From positions 36,576 to 100,575 of the forward strand of contig CAACVI010000002.1 of NCBI GenBank assembly GCA_900659855.1: a stretch of DNA of 64,000 nt, read 5' to 3'. Under the pieces are notes generated by a model. The model had not been told where the DNA came from, searched no databases, and saw only the letters and a program-made list of their open reading frames with translations. Below, piece by piece: positions 46,420 to 55,536 of the stretch; within the stretch, counting starts at the first letter, position 1, and each line of letters opens with the position of its first letter. The translations under genes and the position numbers were made by a program. Source of the stretch: Candidatus Desulfarcum epimagneticum. GTDB lineage: Bacteria; Desulfobacterota; Desulfobacteria; Desulfobacterales; CR-1.

Positions 46420-47569
46420 AATTCGTTTTTTTTGACTGCCGGGGCTTATGTTTAATTGTGTTTACAATTCTGTCCACAGCGCCAAAATCGAGATCGGGGT
46501 AAAGCGGAAGGCATAGAACCCGGCCGCTGATTTTTTCCGCCACAGGCAAATTTGACTCTTTTGCCCCGGGCAGGCGGTGATAGAATGGGAATCGGCTGAC
46601 CAGGGGATAAAAATATCGCCTGGCGTAAATGTGATGGTTCCGTAAATGATGACACAGGCCGTCCCTTGAAAGGCCGTATTCCGCCTCATTGACCAGAACG
46701 GGGAAATAGGAATAATTATGGGCCACGTCTTTCATATCATCCGGAAATTTGATTCCCGAAACATCGGCAAGGCCCTTTCGGTATCGACAGGCGACAAGGC
46801 GGCTTTTTTTGATCTGCTCATCGATGTGTTGAAGCTGCAAAAGGCCCAGGGCCGCCTGTATTTCATTCATTTTTCCGTTGATGCCATGTCCCTTCACGGA
46901 GATTTCATTCTCGAACGCAAAATTTTTAAAACAATCCATTTCTTTTTTCAAACGGCCGTCGTCGGTGATCAAGGCGCCGCCTTCGGCGGTGTTGAAGATT
47001 TTTGTGGCGTGGAAACTGGCCATTGAAAGATCGCCGAAATTAAAAATCGATGTCCGGCCCACCTTCACGCCAAACGCGTGGGCGGCGTCGTAAAGCAGTT
47101 TTAAATGATGGGCGTCGGCGATTTTTTTGATCCGGCGAACCCGGCACGGATGGCCGTATATGTGAACCGGCATGATGGCCCGGGTTTTGGAATTGATCAG
47201 GGGCTCTATTTTATCCGGGTCCATCGTGAAGGTTTCGGGCTCGATATCGCAGAACACCGGCCTGCACCCCGACCATTCAATGGCGTGGGGGACGGCCGGA
47301 AAAGTGAAAGGAGTCGTGATGATTTCTCCCTTGACCCCAAGGGCTTTTAATCCCGTCAAAAGCGCGATGGTCCCATTGCAAAACAGCGACACATGCTTTG
47401 CCCCGAGATAACGGGCCAGCGCTTTTTCGAATTCCCGGTGAAATGTCCCGTTATTGGTCAGCCGCCTGGAGTTCCATATTTGTCTCAGCGAGCCCACAAA
47501 GTCGTCAAGCGGAGGCAGGGTCGGTTTTGTCACGAATATCGGATTATGATTCAATGGTTTTGATTCCAT
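46397..47569 (-). CDS. DegT/DnrJ/EryC1-type sugar aminotransferase
   Basis: A PLP enzyme of about 390 residues that transaminates a nucleotide keto-sugar. Motifs are HVSLFCNGTIALLTGLKALG, ITTPFTFPAVPHAIEW, LLYDAAHAFGVK (Asp binding the PLP ring) and ASFHATKIFNTAEGGALIT (Schiff-base Lys). GINGKMNEIQAALGLLQL near 260 is also typical. An ATG at 47569 (MESKPLNHNPIFVTKP) is preferred over 47608, which would overlap the NRPS gene by 65 bp instead of 26. With GalE and the glycosyltransferases next door it provides an amino sugar, whose amine is a natural acceptor for an acyl group made by the NRPS. Confidence 0.9.
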   Translation of the reverse strand: MESKPLNHNPIFVTKPTLPPLDDFVGSLRQIWNSRRLTNNGTFHREFEKALARYLGAKHVSLFCNGTIALLTGLKALGVKGEIITTPFTFPAVPHAIEWSGCRPVFCDIEPETFTMDPDKIEPLINSKTRAIMPVHIYGHPCRVRRIKKIADAHHLKLLYDAAHAFGVKVGRTSIFNFGDLSMASFHATKIFNTAEGGALITDDGRLKKEMDCFKNFAFENEISVKGHGINGKMNEIQAALGLLQLQHIDEQIKKSRLVACRYRKGLADVSGIKFPDDMKDVAHNYSYFPVLVNEAEYGLSRDGLCHHLRNHHIYARRYFYPLVSRFPFYHRLPGAKESNLPVAEKISGRVLCLPLYPDLDFGAVDRIVNTIKHKPRQSKKTNCEHRNEP

Positions 47570-50500
47570 CTCTTGAGCCGTCGGCCGGCGGATTTTTTTC
47601 AACCACATAAAGGGTTGAGCGCGGCGTTATGCCGGTTTCATGAAACAGGTCCTTGCCGAAATATTTTTGTCCGTATTGGCGAACCGTGAAGCCCGAATTC
47701 TCCAGCCGTTTGATAAATCCTTGTTTTGAATAGATTCTGACATGGTCATCTTGCCCAAAATGTCTCCATCGACCGGCCTCGTCCGTTATGTCCGGATTCT
47801 CATAGATATCATCCAGGCCCAGGTGGATGGGCGCCATGCAAATCCCCCACCCGCCGGGTTTTAAAATTCTGAACAATTCTTTCATGGCTTTGGCGTCGTC
47901 CGAAACATGCTCCAGAATATGGGAGCAGATAAAGGCGTCGAAATGGTTGTCCGGATAGGGGCATTCATGGCATAAATCGAAATGGTCGTCAACATCCTCC
48001 ATCATTAAATCCGCTGTTTTATGCTCTTGGAGTTTAAAGTTTTTTTTCACATAATTCAAAAGGGCCGGCTCCGGGGCGAAATGGGCCAGCTTGTCTTTCG
48101 GTTTCAAACCCCGTTTTCGCATATACAAAGCGTAAAGTCTTTCCCGATCCGAAGCCCCGCATCCGGAGCAGGCGTAATGATCCTCATGAATGGTTTCAAA
48201 TAAATCAGGCGAATGGGAACACCCATATTTCTCCCATCGTTCCCGGTAGTATTCGGGCAAGGGATTAAACACGCGGGTTTCTTTGCATACCGGGCATTTA
48301 AATTTTTTTCCTTCCCCGGCGTTTTCCGGCGAGCCGGCCGAACCGTGTTTTCGTTTATGAAGATACGTTTCAATATTGTTTTCGATATGCTTCGGGTCTT
48401 CCGCTTGCATGGCTTTCAAAAGCGTGACGAGATTGCCGACGCTCAGGCTGGAAACCATCGCCAGGGGGCTTTTCACACATTTGGCGATTATTTTCAGAAA
48501 AAGCCACGCCCCGGAGCCTTTGGAAACCGCCTTCATTGACCGGGAAATGAATGGCGCCCGCATGGGACGTTTGTTTTCGGGGAGGGTCTGTTCCCTGAGG
48601 AATTTCCGAATTTCTTTGCTCACCACCTTCAGATTGGGCTCTATGAGGGTTTCGTAGTGATCCCCCGGGATCCACTGAACTTGAGGAACTTTCCTGAAAG
48701 GTTTTTCCCATCCGGGATTGGGCCATCCAAATGTTTCATGGATTTTTAAATGGCTTTTTTTGCTGAAAAACAATGTCATTTTCCCGGGATAGTCCAAAAG
48801 ACAGGGGTCAAAGAATTCCACCAGAAAAAGCCTTTGGACTTTTTTGCCCATTTCAAGCAGGCAAAAGGCGATTTCAGCGGCCACCTTCGCCCCGCCGCAG
48901 GCCCCGCCCAGAACAAAATCGCCTTTTGGGCTCCATTCAAGCATTTCATCCGCGCAGCTTCGGGCCAGCCTTTTGACAATTAGAGGGATTTTATGCGCCC
49001 ATTCATTTCCGGGCTTCCAGTCCTTTGGGTGGGGATAAAGAATCCCGAATCCGGAGTAAAGACCATAGATGGGCTGTCGCCTGTTCATGTATTTGATAAA
49101 ATCGGGATGGGAGCTTCCCGGCTCGCACCAGAAAAGAGGCGGGTTTAAATCCCCGTCATTGATTCGGGTGACAATGGATCCCGGTTTTGCCGCCGGGGAC
49201 TCGATGCCGGCGATAAGCGTCAGCATCTTGCGATACTGTTCCTTCGAAAGCCCCCTGCTTTCGGTCTCCAAATATCGCCCGGCGGAGTCGTCGGAAGACG
49301 CCCCGCCGCTTTCAATGGCCTGTGCCATGTCCGCCACAGTGGAGAATTTAAAAAGGGCCTTGATTGGGAGGGGTTTGCCCGTGGCTTTTTCGATTTCGGC
49401 CACCAGGCGGACCCCCAGAAGGGAATGCCCGCCCAGGTCAAAGAAATTGTCGTGAATTCCGATTTTTTCAATTTTCAAAACCTTTGACCATACTTCGGCG
49501 AGGGTCTTTTCCAAAGGCGAGCGGGGGGCCTGGAATGTTTTCTCCCCGTCCGGCCGGGACATATCGGGCTCGGGAAGGGCTTTTCGGTCCACCTTGCCAT
49601 TGGATGTGAGGGGAATTGTGTCTATAAACATAAAAACCGAAGGACGCATGACAGGGGGAAGACGCTCCGACAGGTAAGACCTGATAACGGAAGTGTCTAT
49701 TTTTGATTTGTCCCCAACGATATAAGCCGTTAATATTTTTTCGCCCGATTTATTTTTTATGGCCCCTACAAAGCAGGACTTTATGTGTTTATGACTGGAC
49801 AGGACTCTCATGACTTCTTCCGGCTCTACTCGCACGCCTCGAATTTTTATCTGATCGTCTGTTCGCCCTGAAATATCTATGCTTCCATCCGGTCTATATC
49901 TGCCCATATCCCCGGTGCAATAGAGTAAATCCGACTCGTCATTTGTGTAAGGATTCCGGATGAATGTTTTTCGATGATTTGGAGGCGCGCCGATATAGCC
50001 AAAAGAGCGAAAGGGGGAACGCAAAACAATTTCTCCATATTCGCCCACACCGCACAATTTTTTATTTTTTGTCAAAATAAGCGCTTGAGATTCCGGCAAT
50101 GAACGGCCGATGGATTGAACGCCAGGCGGCATATTTTTTGGGATTTTATGGAAACATTTCGCCTGGGGCATTTCTGTGGTCCCGTAAAAATTAACAATTT
50201 CGCATTTTCGTTGAAAAGAAGACCGCCATTGATGGGCCAGTTCTCCGGTTAAAGGCTCTCCGACCAGAAAAAGATAGCGCAAGTTGTTTCCAGGCGGCTT
50301 CTCTGGGATATCGCTAAGCCAAAATTGAGCCAGCGATGGAACGGTGTGTAAAATTGTGACGCGTTCATTTTTTAGCCAGGACAAGACTTTTTTCCCGGTC
50401 ATGGGGCCGGCATGCTCGGGCACGCAAAGGGTCCCTCCGCTTGTCAAGGGCAGAAAGATATCCCTTAAAACAGGCTCAAAAGAAATAGAAGTCAATTGAG

Positions 50501-52580
50501 ACACACGATCTGACGGCTGGACATCAAAAGTTTTTCTCTGCCAGTTTATGAAATGGCCCAGACTTTTATGGGGGTTCATCACTCCGTTTGGGACGCCTGT
50601 GGTTCCTGATGTAAAAAAAATGTAAGCTGGATCATTCGGAGATGGAGCCGGGGTTTTGGTCACTTTCTTTTTTTTCTCATTCAAGGGTTTTCCGCTGTTC
50701 CAATCCACAACAATTGTCTTAATGCCGGGTATGTTTCTCAGCCAAGTCTCTTTTGCGGCGGTTTTTTCCATGCACACTAATTTTTTGGCCGATGCCGCCT
50801 CAAGCAAATATTGCTTTCTTTTGTCCGGAAGATCGGAATCAATGGTTAGAAGTGTTCCGCCGCCTGTCATCACTCCTATTATGCTTGCGAACAGAGCGAA
50901 ACAGGGTTTTCCGTATACAGCCGTCACCATCCCTCGCTCCAATCCGTCGTTTATCAGCGTTTTGGCAATATCTCCTGAAAAGTCAGCCAATTGTTTATAC
51001 GTCCATCTTTTTCCCCCCTGGCTGATGGCGACCTGATCGGGAGTTTTATTCGCCCAATGAAGGAACATTTCAGTCACAGGCTCCTGATGAGGCTCAGGGA
51101 TGAGAGCGCATGGATTGGGCAGTATAGATTTTTCATCAGGGCTTACAAATGACAAATTGTTTATTTTAATGCCTGGCCGGCCGGCAATTTGTTTTAGCAG
51201 ATAATTGAATTGTTCAAGCAGACAAATGATTCTGTGCCGCGAAAAGATATCTTTGTCATATACCAATCGGAAATGAATTTTGTCTTCTTTCTCTATGGAA
51301 TATAAAGTCATATCGAATTTGGAACGGATGTCCGAAATCTCTGTTCTTTTCGTCTCCAATCCCGAAAATTTTAAAGTGAAGCCATCCACATTGAGCATAT
51401 TAAAAAACAAACTGAAAAACGGCGGACGGCTCAAATCTCGTTCCGGATCCAACTCCTCCACCAGCTTTTCAAAGGGAATGTCCTGGTTTTCATACGCCTC
51501 CAGGCATGTTTCTTTTGTTTTGGCCAGAAGCTCAAGAAAAGTCGGGTTCCCTGCGAGATCGGATCGAAGAACCAGGGTGTTGACGAAAAAACCCATGACG
51601 TTCTCAATCTCTTTTTGGTTTCGCCCCGCGATGGGGGAGCCGACCAGGATATCTGTCTGCCCTGTGTAACGGGAAAGCAAGACATTGAAGGCGGTCAGAA
51701 GCGTCATGAAAAGGCTGGCCTCTTCCCTTTGGCTTAAGTTTTTCAAATCCCGGGAAAGTTCCCCGGGCAGGGCGAAGACCTCCAGCGCTCCCTCATGGGT
51801 CTGGGCCGGGGGCCGGGGAAAATCGGCGGGAAGCTCCAGAAAGGAAGGGGCGTCTTTCAGCTTTTTTTTCCAGTATGAAAGTTGTGTTTGAAAAATTTCT
51901 CCCTTGAGGCGCCCGCGCTGCCACAGGGCAAAATCGGCGTATTGGACGGGCAATTCATTAAGACGGGGGATATCTCCGTTCGAATACGCGTCATAGCAGG
52001 CTGACAGTTCCCGCGCCAGAATTCCCGCAGACCAGCCATCGAAGACAATATGGTGGATATTGAAAAACAGAATATGTTCCGAATTCGAGATTTTGAGCAA
52101 AAGCGTCCGAAAAAGCGGGCCCCAGCCCAGGTCAAAGGGCTTTTTCGCCTCATTCCGAAGAATGTCATGGGCTTTGGCTTCGCGCTTTTGATCCGGGACG
52201 CCCCCCAAATCTATTGTTTCAAGCTTAGAATTCGGCCCCATGGGGAGAACTCGCGCCGTCGGCGTGCCGTTGAAATCTGTAAAAACAGCGCGCAGACTTT
52301 TATGCCGAGCCAAAATGTGATCCAGGCTTTTTTCAAGAGCGTTTATGTCTAACGGGCCTTTGATACGATGGGATATGGGAATGTTGTACAGGGGAAGGCC
52401 GGGGTCCAGACGGTCTAAAAACCACAGGCGGGTCTGGGAAAAGGAAAGAGGGATGTTCTCGCCATGGGGCTCTCTGACGATTTCGGAACGCCGCTTTTTT
52501 GATTTTTCCCCGGCTTTCGCGGCGAGAAAGGCGCGTTTTTCAGGAGTCAGTTCATGGATCAGTTTGCGCATTGGGGGCAT
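47544..52580 (-). CDS. Single-module NRPS: C-A-T-thioesterase with fused methyltransferase
   Basis: A 1678-residue synthetase. Domains: N-terminal docking-like segment (LTPEKRAFLAAK, 11-22); condensation (45-480, HHIVFDG at 176-182); adenylation (505-1005, FFTSGTTGVPNG at 655-666, YCTGD near 887, NGKVDRK at 994-1000); carrier (FFDLGGHSLLG, S1053); thioesterase (1135-1335) with GACGG, so nucleophile C1228, and H1308. Next comes a tail shared with the 23.8-kb sulfotransferase (1357-1411). Last is a zinc-binding (C1429, C1432, C1471, C1474) SAM-methyltransferase domain to the C-terminus. The Asp that normally binds the substrate amine in motif A4 (SFDxS) is Glu702. It activates and condenses one unit and releases it. 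Confidence 0.92.
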   Translation of the reverse strand: MPPMRKLIHELTPEKRAFLAAKAGEKSKKRRSEIVREPHGENIPLSFSQTRLWFLDRLDPGLPLYNIPISHRIKGPLDINALEKSLDHILARHKSLRAVFTDFNGTPTARVLPMGPNSKLETIDLGGVPDQKREAKAHDILRNEAKKPFDLGWGPLFRTLLLKISNSEHILFFNIHHIVFDGWSAGILARELSACYDAYSNGDIPRLNELPVQYADFALWQRGRLKGEIFQTQLSYWKKKLKDAPSFLELPADFPRPPAQTHEGALEVFALPGELSRDLKNLSQREEASLFMTLLTAFNVLLSRYTGQTDILVGSPIAGRNQKEIENVMGFFVNTLVLRSDLAGNPTFLELLAKTKETCLEAYENQDIPFEKLVEELDPERDLSRPPFFSLFFNMLNVDGFTLKFSGLETKRTEISDIRSKFDMTLYSIEKEDKIHFRLVYDKDIFSRHRIICLLEQFNYLLKQIAGRPGIKINNLSFVSPDEKSILPNPCALIPEPHQEPVTEMFLHWANKTPDQVAISQGGKRWTYKQLADFSGDIAKTLINDGLERGMVTAVYGKPCFALFASIIGVMTGGGTLLTIDSDLPDKRKQYLLEAASAKKLVCMEKTAAKETWLRNIPGIKTIVVDWNSGKPLNEKKKKVTKTPAPSPNDPAYIFFTSGTTGVPNGVMNPHKSLGHFINWQRKTFDVQPSDRVSQLTSISFEPVLRDIFLPLTSGGTLCVPEHAGPMTGKKVLSWLKNERVTILHTVPSLAQFWLSDIPEKPPGNNLRYLFLVGEPLTGELAHQWRSSFQRKCEIVNFYGTTEMPQAKCFHKIPKNMPPGVQSIGRSLPESQALILTKNKKLCGVGEYGEIVLRSPFRSFGYIGAPPNHRKTFIRNPYTNDESDLLYCTGDMGRYRPDGSIDISGRTDDQIKIRGVRVEPEEVMRVLSSHKHIKSCFVGAIKNKSGEKILTAYIVGDKSKIDTSVIRSYLSERLPPVMRPSVFMFIDTIPLTSNGKVDRKALPEPDMSRPDGEKTFQAPRSPLEKTLAEVWSKVLKIEKIGIHDNFFDLGGHSLLGVRLVAEIEKATGKPLPIKALFKFSTVADMAQAIESGGASSDDSAGRYLETESRGLSKEQYRKMLTLIAGIESPAAKPGSIVTRINDGDLNPPLFWCEPGSSHPDFIKYMNRRQPIYGLYSGFGILYPHPKDWKPGNEWAHKIPLIVKRLARSCADEMLEWSPKGDFVLGGACGGAKVAAEIAFCLLEMGKKVQRLFLVEFFDPCLLDYPGKMTLFFSKKSHLKIHETFGWPNPGWEKPFRKVPQVQWIPGDHYETLIEPNLKVVSKEIRKFLREQTLPENKRPMRAPFISRSMKAVSKGSGAWLFLKIIAKCVKSPLAMVSSLSVGNLVTLLKAMQAEDPKHIENNIETYLHKRKHGSAGSPENAGEGKKFKCPVCKETRVFNPLPEYYRERWEKYGCSHSPDLFETIHEDHYACSGCGASDRERLYALYMRKRGLKPKDKLAHFAPEPALLNYVKKNFKLQEHKTADLMMEDVDDHFDLCHECPYPDNHFDAFICSHILEHVSDDAKAMKELFRILKPGGWGICMAPIHLGLDDIYENPDITDEAGRWRHFGQDDHVRIYSKQGFIKRLENSGFTVRQYGQKYFGKDLFHETGITPRSTLYVVEKNPPADGSRDGIKTIES

Positions 52581-52600
52581 TTTTATCTTTTTCCCTGGAT

Positions 52601-54055
52601 TCAGTTGATGATATTTTTGATCTTAACGCCGAGCCTTCGGTCATCATAGCCGGCGCCTTTTTCCCTGGGAACCCAGTCGTGGTACAGGCTGAATTCATAT
52701 CTCAACAGCCGTCCTTTGTATTTTTCGGGGGTTTTGAGGAAAATTTCCGTTTCACCGGAAATGTCGAACACGCCCACATCCTTTTGAAACAGTTTTACTT
52801 TCATTCTCACCGTTTCATTGTCCGGATTTTCATTGCAAAACATAAACTTCACGTCCTTAAATTTGTCCTGAACTGAAAACTCAAACTCTTTTTCAGTCCA
52901 CAATGTTTGAAAATCAGGGGGCTCAAAACCGTAATGCCCTTTATTGTAATGATATTGCATCAGATGCAGCCCGGGATTGAATCTAATGTGAAGCGGTATA
53001 TAGCCCACCCCATCCGGAATGGCCGTGCTGAAAAAAGAGCAGGTTTTACAAAGGGCCAATGTATGCGATTTTGAATCCCTATGTGATTTTCTTAAAGTCC
53101 GCATTCTTTCCGAATTCCATATTTCCAGCAAAGACGAATCGTTGACATTGCCCAGAACATATTTAAAATCATAATCGTTGCAACATGGAACCACGCTGCC
53201 GTCCCAGCCTACTAACAATACTCTCCACGGCTCCGTACAGATAATTTTACGACTCGACAACTGTTCGACCATTCCTATTTTGTCGGCATTGTCAAGCTGA
53301 CCGCCAAAAGTGTCCAACGGTTTTACTCTTGCGCTTAAACCGCTCCTTTGTTTCCATTTTTTTTTGAATGCGTTTATTTGGTTTTCATTATCATTAAGCC
53401 TCACAATCTGGCAGCATATATTGAGATGAGACATCGTTATTTTATGTTGATATAACAATTCTTCAACATTTCTCATAACTTTTTTAAAATCGCCGTTGAC
53501 TCGAATATTTTTATAAATATTTTCATCTATGGAGTCTATTGAGAGCACCACACAGTCGAGTCCCGAATCTAATAACCGATTCGCAACATCCTCGGTTAAA
53601 AAAGTCGCATTACTGGTGACATAAAGGGTCATCCCTTTGCCTGAAGCATATTCGATAAATTCGAATATTTTTTTATTCAAAAACGATTCGCCCATAAAAT
53701 TTAAGCAGATACAGTCGGCATTGCCCGAGCATTCGTCTATTATCTTTTTGAATAGATCAAAATTCATATATCCGGTTTTTCGCGTCATATTCACATGCGG
53801 GCACATAATACATTTCAAATTACATGCATTGGTAAGTTCTATTTGCAAGTACTTTGGGAATTCCTTTACATACAAAGAGCCGTTCATATAATTTTGAAAC
53901 ATGGCATTCTGTTCGTCATTTAACATCGCATTTTTAGCCGTGCCGGAGGTTTTTTTTAGAGGAAATTTTTTTTTCTGTTTTCTTCTTAACCAAAGGGACA
54001 AAAGGCGGCGTTTTTCCGGGCTGATACTATTTATAGATATGTTGTCTGTGTTCAT
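52601..54055 (-). CDS. SPASM-type radical SAM enzyme, paralogue 1
   Basis: A 484-residue enzyme. The cluster motif CNLKCIMC (C78, C82, C85) binds the SAM [4Fe-4S] cluster. CTEPWRVLLVGWDGSVVPCC and CKTC supply SPASM cysteines for auxiliary clusters. An N-terminal basic segment (ISPEKRRLLSLWLRRKQ) resembles the NRPS N-terminus. Residues 370-484 form a beta-sandwich-like tail (HDWVPREKGAG, then RLGVKIKNI) seen on many surface-glycan enzymes. SPASM enzymes modify peptides, sugars or carrier-bound substrates; here a carrier-bound or sugar substrate is plausible. It is 14 bp after its paralogue and 20 bp before the NRPS gene. Confidence 0.88.
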   Translation of the reverse strand: MNTDNISINSISPEKRRLLSLWLRRKQKKKFPLKKTSGTAKNAMLNDEQNAMFQNYMNGSLYVKEFPKYLQIELTNACNLKCIMCPHVNMTRKTGYMNFDLFKKIIDECSGNADCICLNFMGESFLNKKIFEFIEYASGKGMTLYVTSNATFLTEDVANRLLDSGLDCVVLSIDSIDENIYKNIRVNGDFKKVMRNVEELLYQHKITMSHLNICCQIVRLNDNENQINAFKKKWKQRSGLSARVKPLDTFGGQLDNADKIGMVEQLSSRKIICTEPWRVLLVGWDGSVVPCCNDYDFKYVLGNVNDSSLLEIWNSERMRTLRKSHRDSKSHTLALCKTCSFFSTAIPDGVGYIPLHIRFNPGLHLMQYHYNKGHYGFEPPDFQTLWTEKEFEFSVQDKFKDVKFMFCNENPDNETVRMKVKLFQKDVGVFDISGETEIFLKTPEKYKGRLLRYEFSLYHDWVPREKGAGYDDRRLGVKIKNIIN

Positions 54056-54069
54056 TTTTTATTATTTTT

Positions 54070-55527
54070 TCAATTTATTATATTTTTAATCCTGACGCCG
54101 AGCTTTCTCGAATCGTCGCCCATCTCTTTCTCCTTAGGCGTCCAGTCATGATCCAGACGGAATTCATATCGTAAAAGTCTGCCTTTATAGTTGTCCGGGG
54201 TTTTAAGGAAAATTTCCGTTTCTTCTGAAATAGCGAATATGCCCACGTCCTTTTGAAACAACTTGACTTTCATTTGTAATGTTCCATGGTCAGGGTTTTC
54301 ATTGCAAAAGACAAACCGCACATCCCTGAATCTGTCCTGCACAGGGAATTCAAATTCTTTTTGGGTCCATATTGTCTGAAAATCAGGAGGCTCAAATCCA
54401 TAATTCCCTTTGCTGGAATAATATTGTGTTAATAGAATAGAAGGATTAAATCTGATGTGAATGGGGATATGCCCCACACTATCCGGCGCATTGAGGCTGA
54501 GAAAAGAGCAGGTCTTACAAAGCTCCACAGCATGCCGTTTCATCTCCTTGTGTAATTTTCTAAAAGATCGCATTCTTTGGGAGTTCCATATCTCCCTTAA
54601 AGACGAATCTTTGATATTGCCATAAATATATTTAAAATCATAATCAAAGCAGCAGGGCGCCACATTCCCATCCCATCCCACAACCAGCATTCTCCATGGC
54701 TCCGGGCAAGTGGTTTTATGGGTTAACGCGGCCCTGTCAACAAAGCCGATGCCGTCTATGTCATCGACCTGACCGCCAAGATCCTCAAGCGGTTTTACCA
54801 GAACTTTTACACCGCTCCCCACCTCCCATTCTTTTTTGAACGCGCCTATTTCATCTGTGTTCCGATCCATCTTGATAATCTGACAACATATATTCAGATC
54901 CGATTCCGTTATTTTGTGTTTGTATAACAACTCATTTACACTGTTCATCACCTTTTTAAAATCGCCGCTGACACGAATTTTTTCATAATTGCTTTTAGTT
55001 AAAGAGTCTATTGATAACACTAAACAATCGAGCTTTGACTGTAGTAATTGATCAATCACTCCTGGGCTAAGAAGTGTCGCATTAGTCGACAAGTTCAGGG
55101 TTATTCCCCTGCCTGAAGCATATTCGATGAATTCGAATATTTTTTTATGCAAAAATGATTCTCCGTAAAAATACAAGCATATAAAGTCGACATTTCCGGA
55201 GCTTTCATCTATCACCTTTTTAAATAAATCAAAGTCCATATATCCTGTTTTTCGGGTCATGGTTTTATGGGGGCACATAATGCATTTTAAATTGCATGCA
55301 TTGGTAAGCTCAATGTGTAAATATCTCGGGAATTCCTTTACATACAAAACGCCGTTTATATAACTTTGGAATGAAGAATTTTGTTTTTCACTCAACATCG
55401 CATTTTCAGAAACGGAAGGGATTTTTTTGATATAAGACTGTTTCCTCGATTTTTTTTTAATCCGCGCGGCAAGCAACGCTCTTTTTCCAGGAGTAAGCTT
55501 ATGCAGAATTGACTTACTATCAGGCAT
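54070..55527 (-). CDS. SPASM-type radical SAM enzyme, paralogue 2
   Basis: A 485-residue close paralogue of the next gene: CNLKCIMC at 78-85, CPEPWRMLVVGWDGNVAPCC, CKTC and the same beta-rich tail. The N-terminus (SILHKLTPGKRALLAARIKK) is strikingly like the NRPS N-terminus (KLIHELTPEKRAFLAAK). A good AAGGAA site precedes the ATG. Tandem duplication with retained active-site cysteines in both copies suggests two successive or distinct radical steps. Substrate unknown. Confidence 0.88.
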   Translation of the reverse strand: MPDSKSILHKLTPGKRALLAARIKKKSRKQSYIKKIPSVSENAMLSEKQNSSFQSYINGVLYVKEFPRYLHIELTNACNLKCIMCPHKTMTRKTGYMDFDLFKKVIDESSGNVDFICLYFYGESFLHKKIFEFIEYASGRGITLNLSTNATLLSPGVIDQLLQSKLDCLVLSIDSLTKSNYEKIRVSGDFKKVMNSVNELLYKHKITESDLNICCQIIKMDRNTDEIGAFKKEWEVGSGVKVLVKPLEDLGGQVDDIDGIGFVDRAALTHKTTCPEPWRMLVVGWDGNVAPCCFDYDFKYIYGNIKDSSLREIWNSQRMRSFRKLHKEMKRHAVELCKTCSFLSLNAPDSVGHIPIHIRFNPSILLTQYYSSKGNYGFEPPDFQTIWTQKEFEFPVQDRFRDVRFVFCNENPDHGTLQMKVKLFQKDVGIFAISEETEIFLKTPDNYKGRLLRYEFRLDHDWTPKEKEMGDDSRKLGVRIKNIIN

Positions 55528-55536
55528 TTTTATTCC

